A DNA stretch of 64,000 nt, taken from Solenopsis invicta. Its lineage: Eukaryota; Arthropoda; Insecta; Hymenoptera; Formicidae. Made by a program: the position numbers and the translations under genes. Shown piece by piece: positions 32,301-53,522 of the stretch. Numbering within the stretch: position 1 is the first letter of the stretch; every line of letters starts with the position of its first letter. The stretch is taken from NCBI RefSeq assembly GCF_016802725.1, contig NC_052679.1, forward strand, positions 10,636,138-10,700,137, written 5' to 3'. Under the pieces are notes generated by a model. It was given only the letters and a program-made list of their open reading frames with translations. It made no database searches and was not told the origin of the DNA.

Positions 32301-34447
32301 ATAATAATTGCTTGTTAATTACATTAATTTTCACACGAACCTCTTGTGTTGGCTCTCACGGCATTAATCCATATTTTGATAATCAAAAAAATCTTAATTT
32401 ATATTTTCTGAAAAAAATTGAGAAAAACTGAAGAAATTCCAAGTATTTCTTTTTATCTTTATAAATTTAAAATATGAAAAGTTATACTTAATATTATGAT
32501 ATTTTCACAATTTTTTTTTTAGCAGAGATTTATTCTACTTAATTATTCTACTTAATATTCTACTTAATATACACTGAAAAAGAAGAGTTTGACCAAATTT
32601 TTCAGCTTAATTAAATTTCTAGCTTTAGTTTAAATAATTATATCTCTAAAGGTGCTATAATAATATTTAATACTAAATAATATTTAATATTAATAAAAAA
32701 TGGTTATGTCAACTCCTGCTAATAAATGAATATTATATAAAAAATAAATATTATTTGCTTCAATATTTTAAATTTTTGGAAATATTACAACTTTTAAATA
32801 AAATAATTATAAATTTATAAATATTTTATTTATAATAATTTATATTAACTTTCGAAAAAAATAATATTTGTAAAACATTTTCATTATATTTCACGGATAT
32901 TGAAATAATATAGCATAAATATTATATAAAGCAGACATAACATATCAATATTCCTGTAATTTAAAAAATATATTCTCGGAATATTATTTTAATATTATGT
33001 TAATTTTTTATAATATTAGGAATTGTAGCGCTTATAGATATTTATTATATTAAATACATAAAATACTGAATTTAATTGAATAAATATATATTTTCATTTA
33101 AATAGAAAAGAAAGTTAATGGCTGTAAGCATTATGACTATTTCCATTATTCTTCTTCTTCGCTTGCTATACGCTTTTGTCAACACATAGGCGTTTTCTTC
33201 TGCATGTTTCCTTTATTAGGTGACTTATAAATTCTAAAAGGATTGTTTACGGAATCATTTGTCTACTAGCCTGTCTGTTATGTAATGCTATAAAATATAC
33301 TGCGTATAATATTACAATAGCTGATTATTACGATATAAAGACATTTTTACTTTTCAACATTTCGAAACTTTTTCAAAGTACAATTTAATATTTTTTAAAA
33401 TATTTATTTACATACTTCCTCGTTGTTCTTAAACTTGAGTGTATTATTATACAAATAAACATTTAAATGTTTTTTTTGTTCTTATGATGTTTTATTCGGC
33501 TACACACATTTTGAGTTATACAAAATTATTCAATAACATTTAATTATATATTTGAGAAAAATTTTTATATCGAAATATCTCTTCAATAAATCAATTGACA
33601 TTCTAGAGGGCTGTGTTTCAAAATATTAGAGATGTTATTTTATACTTGTTATATAATGTTAAACAAGGATAAAATATCTCTAAAAAATTTCTGAACACAA
33701 GAAAATTCTAAAGCAGGAAAATTTGAAGCAATGGAAAATTAAAAATATATAATTTTGTAACAAAATACTGTGTTTTCTTAAACAAAACCAATTTTTATAA
33801 TTTATTTTTGAAATCGCTATATTATTATCCTGTTTTCTTTTCCACTCATTATGCAGTGTCGTCAAATTTTTATCAATCACATTCTTAAGTATAATAAATA
33901 TTTTATAACTTTAAGTTCTAAAATTTATTGAATATGATAAATGTAAAATTTTGATAAATGTAATCGTTCAAATCTTAATATAAAATATTAATTAGTAACA
34001 AAATAATTAAATAAAATGAATACCATATTATTATCTTTTCCTTTATATAAATTCTTGAACCTCAGTTTAAATATTTATATTATATATTAAAATGTGGAAT
34101 AAAAAATACGTTAATTAAAAAAATTTAACCAGATTGAACACATTTAGGCAATCCTAATCAAAATATTTTATTTTAAAAATTTTACTGTGATAAATAAGAT
34201 TAAAATATTATTAAATTTTATAAAAAAATGTTTTTAATTAATTCATTTTCAATGTCATTAGAAATTCAATACGTAAAAATTACAAAAAATTTAATAAAAT
34301 TCAAAATAAAAACCAATAAACTGCAACAAAACTAAAAAAACAATAAATTTAAATAAAATAAAATAATTTATTTAGCAAATAATGAAAATGTTAGGAATGT
34401 AATCATAACAGAACAAATAATATTAAAAAATCTTAAATATTATAAAC

Positions 34448-35189
34448 TTAAGGGGCAAACCTGGTTTAGTAAATCGAAAAATGAATGATTTTTAGGAACT
34501 TTTTTCTCAGCTAAAATAAAATCAATCTTTTCTAAATTTTAAGGACACTTTATTACAACTTTAAAGTGTATAAAAAAACATTTTTGATAAAATAATATTA
34601 AATTTTTGTTTACAAAATGGAAGCATGTTGGTAAGCACATTGCCGTTGTGATTTGTGTACACTCTAACGGTCTAATTTTTGTTTAAAACAACAAAACCAA
34701 TTTTATACTTTATTTTTATGTCATTACTTTCCATATATACTAAAAAAATTAAAAAAAGAGCGAAAAATGGAAAATTTACACGACTTTGAAAAAAAATTTG
34801 CGATTTTTACAAAAAAAATTTTAACTTTTCTTGCAAAAAATTAGTATAATTTAAAATTTTTCAAAAACATTTTAGTACATATAGAAGAGACACTAATTAT
34901 CTATAAAACAGGACCAGAAAATTCAATCGGATGATTAGATTTTTCTCGATTGTGTATACAAAGTCGGAAAATACGGTTTGGAGAAAAACGCATTTAAAGT
35001 TTTCGGAACACATAAAAGTATTACGTTCAACTCACGTTCAACTCACGACCTTTTCAAGGCTGTAACTCAAAAAAATACTTTGAATCTCGATCTAATATTT
35101 TAAAAAGATCTCAGATAGTGCTACTATTGATTAAGACAACTTGTGAAAAATCAATTTTTGTGACCCTATAAACCAGGTTCTCTCCTTAA
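34448..35189. mobile_element. piggyBac-like MITE with TTAA target sites
   Basis: TTAA followed by GGGGCAAACCTGGTTTA at the left; TATAAACCAGGTTCTCTCC followed by TTAA at the right. The inverted ends plus the TTAA duplication fit piggyBac-type insertion. The 740-bp interior is AT-rich and non-coding. Confidence 0.6.
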
Positions 35190-35801
35190 ACATTTGTAAT
35201 TACAATAACTTTTAAATTTAAGTATTTATATTATTCAAGTATTTATATTATACAATAACTTTTTATATTTAAGTATTTATATTATAAATTATTAAAATAT
35301 TTAAATAGAAAAACTTAATTAAAAACTTAACTTAATATTGTTTATTTTGTTTCTATATTACCTTATTAACAATTTCATTATTTGTTCTTATAATTTATAG
35401 GATTTATATATCTTAACATGTTTTAGTGTTAATAAATCTGTATAATTATATATTTTGCATTTCTTTTCATTCCACTTGTAACATTTTTAATAATTATTTT
35501 TCGAATTCATATTTGTACGTCACTGGATTATTAATATGATTTATATTGAAATATATTCAACAATATTTTAGTAATTTTTATTTCCCGATTCAGAATTGTA
35601 GCTTTCAAAGATTTTAACAATTTATTGTCATTAGGAAAGTTAACAACTTTTTTTCAGTGTAAATATAGACACATGAAATCGACTGTCGAAATGTTGGCGG
35701 AGCACAAATTTTTGAATTACACTGTATACTTGGCAATTGGAATGTTCGGAATGTATGCGACAAGGCCCCTCCGTCGATTCGACCTCCATCCTCCGCTCGA
35801 C

Positions 35802-35809
35802 TATATAAA
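35802..35809 (+). promoter_or_regulatory. TATA box of the chemosensory protein gene
   Basis: TATATAAA lies 133 bases before the start codon, in a locally GC-rich promoter. A transcription start about 30 bases downstream would leave a 5' untranslated region of about 105 bases. Confidence 0.7.
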
Positions 35810-35941
35810 AGCTGGCCGCCGCTGATGGGCCGCTTTAGTTTTTCACTCTTGCCCGCAGAATCTTGTCAGCAAAAAGGAAAATTATTATTGTCCCATACTC
35901 CATCGATTTCTTTACGTATTGAACATCAGTCAATTTGCACG

Positions 35942-36128
35942 ATGAAGGGATATTTTCTGGTTGTGTTAGTCTCACTAGTGGTTCTGGCCGTCGCTGATGA
36001 AAAATATACCAGAAAATACGACGACGTGAATGTGGACAAGATCCTCCAGAATAATCGCGTTCTCACCAATTACATTCGATGTCTGATGGACGAGGGACCT
36101 TGTACTGCCGAAGGCCGCGAGCTGAGAA
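35942..36128 (+). CDS. Chemosensory protein exon 1
   Basis: Start ATG in the context CACGATGAAGG. Encodes the signal peptide and the first cysteine pair. Ends A|GTAAGTAAG; reading on without splicing hits TAA after two more codons. Confidence 0.93.
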
Positions 36129-39100
36129 GTAAGTAAGAATAAGAATGGAGAAATTAATAAGTCGAAAATACATGAGAACATCAACGAATTTAGGTCCTTC
36201 CCGATAAAAAATTATTTATATATAAATACGTAAACATGTATAATTATATGTAAAATATGTCCGTACATGTTTGTATTAATTTCTTTTATAAAATTTCTGT
36301 TTGGTAAAAGAGGTATAAGAAAAATAACAACAATAAGACAAAAGAGAGAGAAGACAAAAAATAATTAAAAAGATAATTTTCGCATTGTTTTTCTTAGAAA
36401 AAGTAATATTTAACGAAATGGGAAAAAATTGCCTTTATATAATTACATATATACATGTATATATACTTATATTATTATAATTATATATAGGCAATTTTTT
36501 TCATTTTTTCAAATATAACTTTTTGTAAAAAGAACAATGCAAAAATTATCCTTTTAATTATTTTTTTGTCTTCTCATTATTATTCTTTTACACCAAACAA
36601 ATATTACAAAAGAAATTAATATGAATTTAATGGACATATGTAGTATATACTTATATATGTTCATATATAAACAATTTTTTATCGGAAATATATTTTTGCA
36701 AAAACGTTTTTATAGAAAAACAGAAATATTTTTAATATTTATCAACAATTAATTTATTTAAAATTGTACACGAATAATATATTATTGTTCTGATAAAATT
36801 GTAATTTTTTAAATCAAATTAGTAATATACAATACATTAGAAATTTAAATAAATTAAGTATTAATAAAATTAAAATTGAGTTTTTGTTTTTATTTTTTTC
36901 ACTTGGAATAAACGTTTGCTCAAAATTATTTTCTCGCAATTAGAAAATACTTAAACGTACCGAACAAACGTAGTTGTAATTGTATAACTGTAATCATGGC
37001 AAAGAATTCGACATGTACTCTCTCTCCGTTACATAATTATCACAGTAAACTTTCTCGTGCGTTTTACATCCGGGCTTGCTTTTGAATTTACATAACCATT
37101 AATATGTAAAGTTTATATAAGTTTTAAAAAGTTTTATGATTTTTTTTATTATTATATCATATAAAATTGTATTTCTGTAAATTTTCATTATAATGTTCGC
37201 GAGCTTTTTAAATTTTATTATGTTTATGTAATAATATTAATTAAAATTATGTTTATATAAACTTAACAAAATAGAATGTAAAAATAGTTATATTTATATT
37301 CTTATAATATGTCAAATTAAATTTCCATAAATTTTGTTATTAAGTTTACATAACTTTAAAATGAATTTATATTATTAAGTTGCACTATAAAAATGAACGA
37401 TCCAGAATTTTCATTAAATTAACCAGACAAATTTGATAACTTGTATTTTAGTTACTAGATAAATTTGATTCTAGATGTGACTATATATTTTATGATTATC
37501 TTGGTAAAGTTTTCATATTTTCAAAAATTTTTTTGTATTGTAAATTTATAAAAATTTCTTTAAAAATACCTTCAATTTCTTCAAGTAAAATTTTCTTCAA
37601 AAATTAGAAAATAAGGATAATCATACATACATGTATATACACTGCTCAAACAATTAGGGGATTCTTTTCAGCAAATTTTTGCCTATCTTTAAACTGTAAT
37701 TATTTAATAAATAATTACCGTAAAAATAAATTTAGGTAAAAATTTTGTAGGTCAAACAATATATTAAGGTGCTTTAGTTCAAGTTTTTTCATCAAGACTA
37801 TTCAAAAAGTACAGTTTGATACTAAAGACATATGGTCAGTTTTGAATAAGGATGTATTAATACATCCATGTCTAATTAGAAATACTACTGTCCAAAAAGT
37901 AAGACCAGTTTTCAATTTAAATCGTGCGAGTAAAACGCACATCATAAATATTTTTTTCTAAGTTAGCATTGTCACAGACATCTGTGGCAAATTTCATGTC
38001 AAAACATTCATTAGTTTTTGCTTTACGCTTGGTTTTGTACGACGCTAAAAGTGCATTCGGCGATTTTTACAATGTTTAATTATATTACGCAAAGAAGTTG
38101 CATTAAATTTTATTTGAGGAATGAACTTTCGGGTGTAGAAACGTTCAGGATGTTGCAGAAAGCCTTCAAGGACCATATTTTGTCAGAAAGAAATCTTGAC
38201 AAGTGGTATAAACTTATAAACAGTTCAAAAAAGGTCAATCAAAAATCAAGATTATGTTGACAGTTTTCATCAATTATCGTGGTGTTATCCATTCAGAATT
38301 TCTTCCACCCAACCAAACCGTCAACAAAGAGTATTATTTAAGTGTTATGCGTCGTTTGCGTGAAGCTATTCGCAAAAAGAAACCAGAATTGTGGGCAGAC
38401 AATTCTTGGTTTTTGCATCACAATAATGCACCTTCTCACACTGCACTCGTTCTTCGTGACTTTTTCATCAAAAATTCGATCCATATCGTTCCACAACCAC
38501 CATATTTGCCTGATTTAGCACCGTGTGACTTCTGGCTATTTCTGAAATTCAAAAGACCACTGCGGGGAAATCGTTTTGAAACGATAGAAGAGATATAACG
38601 TGAATCGCTACGCGCTCTGAAAGTCATCCCGGAAGGAAACTTTAATTCTTGTTTCTGGAGGACTGAAAAATACGTTGGAATAAGTGTATTGTGTCAGGTG
38701 GGGATTACTTTAAAGACGACAAAATAGATTTAAAAAAATAAATAAATATTTTTTGAAATAAATAAAAACTGATCTTACTTTTTGGACACAGTAATATGTA
38801 AAATCACTCTTTCATCACTGTTGAATAAAAAATTGGCGAATATAATCATTGATCACCTTAAAGTACAAACTTTATTTTTTCAAATAAAAAAACAATTTTG
38901 TTCTACATCGATTATTTAGCTAAATAACGTTTTAAAGTTTTCATGATTTTAGCACGCTAACATTTATATAATCCAATGTGTATTACCCCAATGAGTAAAG
39001 CAATATTTTTTTAATATTTTAAAAAACATTTTCTGCAATAAAGAAAAATATTTTTAAAAACGTTAGAAATAATACAATTGATTTTTTTTTACATTAAAAA

Positions 39101-42100
39101 ATATTTATTTTATTATTGTTAAAAATATTTTCTAACATTAAATAAAATAAAAGTAAATTCGTTCTGTTAACATTAAAAAAATGTTTATTTTAATAGACTG
39201 AAAAATATTTTTTTAACATTAAATAAAGTAAAAATAAAAATGTTGTTTAAAGCAAAACATAATTCGGAAATCTTTTTTTCATCTCTGTGAAGCTAGGTTC
39301 CTCGATATTAGAATTATACCTATATTAGAATTATATTCCTAATTTTTTTATGTGTGGAGATGCAACTTTGCAGAGGTCTTCTCAGAAAAGTTTTTTTTTA
39401 TTTCCAAACCGTCACACATCCAAATCAAAACCTCTACCAAACATCGTTTTACTTCTGTGTAAAGAAATTGATACTTGATGATCCATAAATACTTTGTGTA
39501 AATACATATACCATCACTGACAGATCAGTTCAATAAACGTTGCTGAAAAGATCAAACGTACATAATTAAAGCATATTTTTTATACAAACATATATAAAAT
39601 TATAACTTTTTTAATGATTTTTACAAATGCGGAATAGCATCTGGAATAACTTTTTCAAAGATGAGTTCTTGAAAGCGACGGCACTGAGCGCGACCGCGGC
39701 ATGCGCGAGAAAGCGCTGATTGAGAGCGAAAGTGACAGAGATCGAATGAACGATCAGCTGATCGTTGAATAGAATATGAACTGGAGCAGGAATTAGCTGG
39801 TCGAGCAATTCAATCGTACATAGATTTAGGTATTTAAATTAATGGTCTTTAATGTCACTAAATTTAAATCTGGTTCTGCACACTGAAGTTTTAAGACTTG
39901 CTCTGTTTTGTCAATTTGGATTTAAAATTTTGTCACTCGGCGCGCGAGATCACTATGCCGCACTTCACAAATGTTTTAACTTGTTCCCTCGACGCTCCTG
40001 ACACTTAATAAATTTCGCATTCGCGCGAGTTGTTTAGCTCAGATTATGGATGCGATGTTACTTGACTCTCGTCGCTCGCCGCGGTTACTCTGATCGCGCA
40101 CCGTGATTTTCGGAAGAGCTAGCTCTGGATCAAACGTTGGGTGAGAGCACGAGTCGGGGAAAAGAATCGTTGCGGGAAACTTATTTATTGTCCGACGCCT
40201 CTCTGTCGTTTATTAAACAGCAACTGATTTGAACATAGAAGACCTTACCCCGGATAGGCAAATATTTTGGAGACTCACAACCACCAACTTTCTCTGATCT
40301 GTAAACTTAAAAAAAAAATGCTTATATATAGAAGATTAACGGGATTATTGTTTGAAACTGAAAAGATTGCCTGTTTCGAAATTTCTCGTGATTAACGGAA
40401 TAAAATTATCACTTTGAAAAACGCGTATTGAACAGAAATTAATAAAATTAATATAATTGAAAATTACAAAATACATTCTGTTTAACGTGAACTGTCACGA
40501 ATTGGCATTATTAACAATTAGTTTAGGATTTATTTTTATCGCAACTTGAATAATGTTATCTTTTTAACAATTTTACATTTTACGATGATGAATTTTCGAT
40601 TAACATAAATTTAACGTGGCGAGATTTAACTGATCACAATTACAGTTCTGACCAACAACTATTATAGCGTTTTTCATTGGGAAAATTAGTGCGCACTGAG
40701 TGTGCACCCGCAGATAATTGGGCGTTTTCGTGGCACCATCATCGCGCGAACAGAAACGTCCAATTACCAGCGGCGAATGCACATTCAGTGCGCACTAGTT
40801 TTCCCAATAAAAAAATGATAAAAAACGCTATTATAAAAAGAAAAATGCCAATATAATACAATATGAAAAAAATTAAATATGAAAATTTTTCATTCTTTAT
40901 ATTTATCACTTTTATATTTATTATTTGCTCGTTATTGTCATACAATAATATCAATATTAAACGCCAGATACGAGCAAACTAAAGATGTAAATAATTGTTC
41001 TCCTTTTAGTATCTCGAAAGCGACGTCTACAATGGGGGCGTAGAATCGCAAGAACGATCGTAAACCCAAATAAAGTTTTAGTTAATACGAGATATACTAT
41101 GTTTTCTTGTGATTGGTCAGTAGTAATGACGATAGTCTCTAGAACTGAAATTGAATCAACTCTGAACGACTACGACTACGACCGAAAATACAGAAATTTG
41201 CGATAGCTCCTGCGACTCTACGTCCCCATTGTAGACGCCGCTTTATTCAGACAGTCATTGCGAGACTAGTTTCTACCTAACTTGGTTTTTTCAATCGCTA
41301 ATTCTAATTAATTAAGCACGTCGTTGATACATAATATTCATAACAAAAATAGATATAAAGTTACTTTTATGAAAGTCTTGCAAGAAGTAAGCTGTTCATG
41401 TTTACCATATAGAATTTTATAGAATATTACGTAGTGTTCTTTTAAATTTCCTAGTGGTAAATGTATAAAATCCATATAAGTAGTATGGCTTTTAGTTTCC
41501 AAGTTCCCATTTTTTTTTTCAAGCAAAGTCCAAATTTTATATATATATAAATTTTTTATTTAAAAGCAAAATCCGTACTTTGATTAACCATGCATTTAAA
41601 CATTAAGGTTCTTGAGTAAGTGTTTAGAAACATCACTCAAGTGCACCTAGATATAATTTTATTCTTGTACCATTTTGTAAACAAGAATAAAATAATCGAT
41701 ATATCTGATGTTTCTGAATAAGCAGCCAGTTAGCTAAGAACTTCGCATTAACAGTGGTGGCATAGTATTGCGGAACGAAAACTAATAAACATGAAAAGTG
41801 ATATGTTGACGATGAAATTTTGTCTTGTATGCAATTTCGTAATAAGCTTCATTGTGAAAATGTAGCTCGTATTTATCAAAAATCGGCCGCAAGTAAAATT
41901 ATCTTTAAAATTTATACGTAGCATATTTTTCACTATGTCCGTGTGTCTTCCTGTCTGAATAGATTTCACTTCACATGCCTTTTACGACTATTTATTGTCA
42001 GTGAAGAAAAAGATAGTTGAAGTGTTATAAATTTTTATAAATTAGTGATAAGTGTTTCAAAGTAATCTCATTTTGTTTTATATAAATTCTTTTTATTTAC

Positions 42101-43141
42101 AAATGGCAAAAAATTTTTACGTATTATTCCTCGCTTATGACGTCATGATTTCAATATGACCAGGGCGACTACTCAGGAGCCTTAAATTGAATAAAAACTG
42201 AACAAGCATTTTAAGTAAAGAATTTGCCCTGTAAAACCTTTTTAAATTTATTTTTATATTAATTAATCACTGAGTAATTACAATTTAAAGATAAGTAAAA
42301 ATTTACTTAAAAAAAGATCCCTTAATTTTTGGAGCAATATATTGTGTGTGTGTGTGTGTGTGTGTGTACACATATATAAAATTAAAGGATCGTTTTCTTT
42401 AAGTAAATTTTAATTGTAATTGTATTACACACGCACACGCACACGCACACGCACACACGTATATTTGTATATGTATATACCTAGGCATATATATTTTAGA
42501 ATTCACATATAAAAAACACTAGAAAAGGTAAATGTAGACTTTTAGCATTTTTCAAATATTTCAATACGTGTACAAATTTGAAAAAAATTCTGAAATTTAT
42601 ATATACCAATTCTAAAATATTATCTAAGGAATTCTAAGAGGAAAATTTTCATCTAAAAAAATGTTTCTATAAAACATTCTATAAAAGTTAATTTTTATCA
42701 TGATAGCGATGTATTATTTGTATAATTAAAATCAAACAAATATTTTGTTTTTATAATATAATTGTTAATAATTTTACAACTTTAAATAGAAATTTGTAAA
42801 AATGTTCTGGCAAAAATATGCTTAATGCTACATAAAATATGCTTAATGTTACATAAAATATTTATAGAATATAATGTATTATATATATTAAATATATTTT
42901 GAAAAATTTAGTTCCAACTAGTAAATTTATCGATATCAAAATAATGACGTATACGTTTTTATTTGTAGAAACTGTGCCGGATGCCTTGTCGAGCGGTTGC
43001 GACAAATGCAACGATAAACAGAAAGCAATGACGGAAAAAGTGATAGATCATCTCAAAACAAAACGATCCAGGGATTGGGATCGTCTCGTCGCCAAATACG
43101 ATCCAAATGGCGAATACAAAAAGCGCTACGAAAAATCGTAA
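35942..43141 (+). CDS. Chemosensory protein (CSP / OS-D family), two coding exons
   Basis: A small secreted carrier of hydrophobic ligands found in antennae and other insect tissues. Exons 35942-36128 and 42969-43141 join at A|GTAAGTAAG and TTTGTAG|AA (phase 1, rebuilding a Lys codon). This is the conserved intron position of the family. The product is 119 aa: a signal peptide to about residue 18 (VLAVA|DEKY), then the hallmarks KYDDVNVDKIL, NYIRCLMDEGPCTAEG, LRKTVPDAL, GCDKCNDKQK and YDPNGEY. The four cysteines (47, 54, 73, 76) have exactly the C-X6-C-X18-C-X2-C spacing. No frameshift or missing residue is seen. A TATA box precedes it and a poly(A) signal follows. The 6.84-kb intron is long for the family and carries a mariner and several MITEs. 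I cannot assign an orthologue number. Confidence 0.95.
36193..36690. mobile_element. Palindromic MITE in the CSP intron
   Basis: The outer CGATAAAAAATTATTTATAT mirrors AAACAATTTTTTATCGG. Inner TTTTCGCATTGTTTTTCTTA and AGAACAATGCAAAAATTAT, and AAAAAATTGCC and GGCAATTTTTT, also pair around a TATA-rich centre near 36460. Confidence 0.7.
37886..38793 (+). mobile_element. Defective mariner element
   Basis: The inverted ends ACTGTCCAAAAAGTAAGACC and GATCTTACTTTTTGGACACAGT frame about 900 bp of decayed mariner coding sequence inserted in the Tc1-like repeat of the CSP intron. Shorter than an intact mariner (about 1.3 kb), consistent with an internal deletion. Confidence 0.8.
38018..38720 (+). pseudogene. 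Mariner transposase remnant, catalytic residues lost
   Basis: The fragments are an N-terminal piece (about 38072-38240, including CIKFYLRNELSGVETFRMLQ) and a C-terminal piece from 38254, which contains FLPPNQTVNKEYYLS, WFLHHNNAPSHTA and PYLPDLAPCDFWLF. The middle with the first catalytic Asp is deleted. The second Asp position in HHDNAPSH reads HHNNAPSH here. A TAA follows ETIEEI, after which ESLRALKVIPEG continues in frame. Thus it has three independent inactivating lesions. The mariner family assignment is certain. Confidence 0.85.
38990..39250. repeat. Degenerate ATTTAAAAAACATTT repeat arm
   Basis: Shares AATATTTTAAAAAACATTTT and adjacent words with the arms of the 29233-30720, 56192-59852 and 59943-60881 elements. 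Very diverged. Confidence 0.5.
39395..39490 (-). repeat. Strongly decayed 5S rRNA-derived module
   Basis: On the minus strand, GATCATCAAGTATCAATTTC..GAGGTTTTGATTTGGATGTG and GACGGTTTGGAAATA line up in order with the other modules but with many substitutions. The downstream CACTGACAGATCAGTTCAAT also matches the shared flank of the other copies. Confidence 0.4.
39600..40200. other. Locally GC-rich intronic stretch, unassigned
   Basis: Inside the CSP intron this 600-bp stretch has many CpG-containing words (GGCGCGCGAG, CTCGCCGCGG) unlike its surroundings. No open frame of interest or clear inverted ends. Possibly an old insertion. Confidence 0.3.
40664..40834. mobile_element. MITE with TATAGCGTTTTTCATTGGG ends
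   Basis: ATAGCGTTTTTCATTGGGAA pairs with TTCCCAATAAAAAAATG..AAAAACGCTAT. Subterminal AGTGCGCACTGA and TCAGTGCGCACTAG pair perfectly. A relative lies at 61509-61805, and the same type of end bounds the 15855-17807 element. Confidence 0.75.
41018..41244. mobile_element. MITE with AAAGCGACGTCTACAATGGG ends
   Basis: AAGCGACGTCTACAATGGGG pairs with CCCCATTGTAGACGCCGCTT. Inner CGTAGAATCGCA and TGCGACTCTACG also pair. 227 bp. Confidence 0.75.
41735..42185. mobile_element. Uninterrupted copy of the 8010-9989 outer repeat
   Basis: TATGTTGACGATGAAATTTT, the TGTCTTCCTGTCTGAATAG segment and TTTCAATATGACCA occur in the same order as the outer parts of the Claspin-intron repeat, without the 1.27-kb insertion. 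Serves as the pre-insertion reference for that locus. Confidence 0.65.
42343..42460. repeat. TG and CA microsatellites facing each other
   Basis: A TG run at 42343-42367 and a CACACG-type run at 42427-42458, with GATCC-containing AT-rich sequence between them. Confidence 0.85.
42969..43141 (+). CDS. Chemosensory protein exon 2
   Basis: Acceptor TTATTTGTAG|AAACTGTG. Encodes the second cysteine pair and the C-terminus KYDPNGEYKKRYEKS, ending at TAA. Confidence 0.95.
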
Positions 43142-43420
43142 TTCCTTGAAAGTATTTTAATGAACATTTCTTTTTTATACGAAAAGCAATGAAAATCATT
43201 GTAAGATATAATTTGTTGAAATAATATAATATTGTGTTATGTTCATTATCAAAATTACAATTGATATTTATGAATAATACATGATCGATGACGCAATCGA
43301 ATGGCATTAAGTCAGTATACAAAAGTTTGTTAAAGGTTTTATTTGATAAATCAGCAGTTTTTGCAATTTTATGCAAGTTATGTAATATGTCACTCACCGC
43401 TCATATCGTCATCATTTCTA

Positions 43421-43426
43421 AATAAA
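43421..43426 (+). terminator. Poly(A) signal of the chemosensory protein gene
   Basis: AATAAA 280 bases after the stop codon. From here to the Cdk10 end at 44539 I see only AT-rich intergenic sequence. Confidence 0.6.
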
Positions 43427-44527
43427 ACAAAAAGATGCTATGTTACACAAGTGTTTGTAATAAATGTATTTGGCAATAAGTATACACACAGTTGTCGATC
43501 GTAAAATGAAGTTATAAACAGATATATCTGAAGAATATATCAAGTATGATTCTTTCTTCCAGCAATATATTTTTTCATTCAACACGTCTCTTCTTAACTA
43601 AAGAACCAAGCTGAAACACATAAATATCCATAGAATTTACATATATTCATATATAAAAAATAAATCTAACAAATGCGAAGATCCCCGATTCAAATATTTA
43701 AAAAATTATAAAACTTTGATAATATCTGAGAAAATATGCAGAATTGGGTCTTAAAAAAATTAAAAGTTAAATAATAAAGTTAAAAAATTAATAACTTATC
43801 TTAGTTAATTTTTAACTTCAACTAAATATTCTTGGACATTAACTTATTATATAAAATTTTCTTTCCCAAGTAATAAATTTACCTTTTATATTTTCCTATG
43901 AAAAAAATATATTCTCATATAAAAGATATTTGTCTTACAAACTTACTTTACAAATAAAATATGAAATTTATTTAATGATCCTTATCGTAATTATTTTGTT
44001 ATGTAATCTAACTTCAAAAAGTTACAATATTCTAAATAATACTATAAATACTATTTAAAATTAACTTTCAACTTGAATCTTAATGCAATTTTTAACTGAG
44101 TTTTTTTTGTAACTTTTAACATAATCAATTTTTTTATTACACAAATTTTAACTTAATTTTGTTAAAAAATATATCGAAGATATGGAATAAATTATTTTTT
44201 TGTGCTACCTGAATTTATTCTCAAAGAATAAATTAGCTCCTTTTTAGTTTTTGTTTTGTTATTCATCAATGAAAAGAAATAGAACAATACTTTATAAAGA
44301 AAATTTAATTCTTTTAATGAGATTTGTCAATTATAAAATTTATTAAAACGTAATTGTTTAATAAAACAAAATAAAAAAATAGGTCAACTTTCAAAAATAA
44401 TTTTAGTCTTTCAGAGTGAATTCAGGGAGTAAAAGAGATAATTTATTACATATTCTGTATTGCTAGTTTTATAATTTGTTGAATTTTCAAGTCGGGGACT
44501 TTCTTTCGTAAATAACATATGTATATA

Positions 44528-44533
44528 TTTATT
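44528..44533 (-). terminator. Candidate poly(A) signal of Cdk10
   Basis: AATAAA on the minus strand, 5 bases after the Cdk10 stop, which would give an unusually short 3' untranslated region. Another AATAAA near 44339-44344 is an alternative. Confidence 0.4.
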
Positions 44534-44538
44534 GTGTT

Positions 44539-53195
<8,657 letters not shown>

Positions 53196-53522
53196 TTTTC
53201 GCACTAAATTGTACGAAAAAAAGATCAATTGTTTAATATTCAAGGATTAAAAATAATAAAACAAGCTAATAAATATTGACAATGCCGGTAATATATGGTA
53301 ATATATAGACGAGGGCACAAAGCAACGTATAAATGCGTTCCGATGTACTGTAGTATAGACTGCGTTCGGAAATACACACTGGTGTGTTCTAAGGCCACTA
53401 CACACTAGCCGTTTGGAAAACACGAAGGTAGATTCCGGGGGTGTATTCCGAAAGTTCTATCGAAAATATCCTTTTTAATAATAAAGTTGGTTACACTGTA
53501 ACAGTTACAGTGTAACTAACTA

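Larger units (their letters stand above)
30721..34447. other. AT-rich interval with no gene seen
   Basis: Nearly 3.7 kb of low-complexity A/T sequence. The only recognisable items are the TG-rich microsatellite at about 31970-32090 and a Penelope-type motif near 32263. Short open frames here have no recognisable content. Confidence 0.6.
37640..38960. mobile_element. Tc1-like repeat with CACTGCTCAAA end, split by a mariner
   Basis: CACTGCTCAAACAATTAGGGG begins the left part. The sequence resumes after the mariner at 38794 with AAAATCACT..TTGGCGAATATAATCA. The same arrangement uninterrupted is seen at 55645-55930 and, inverted, at 62700-63105. Non-coding. Confidence 0.5.

Noticed and set aside
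35625..35825. 66-aa frame upstream of the chemosensory protein gene
   Set aside because: It overlaps the TATA box and promoter and ends just before the likely transcription start; no family resemblance.
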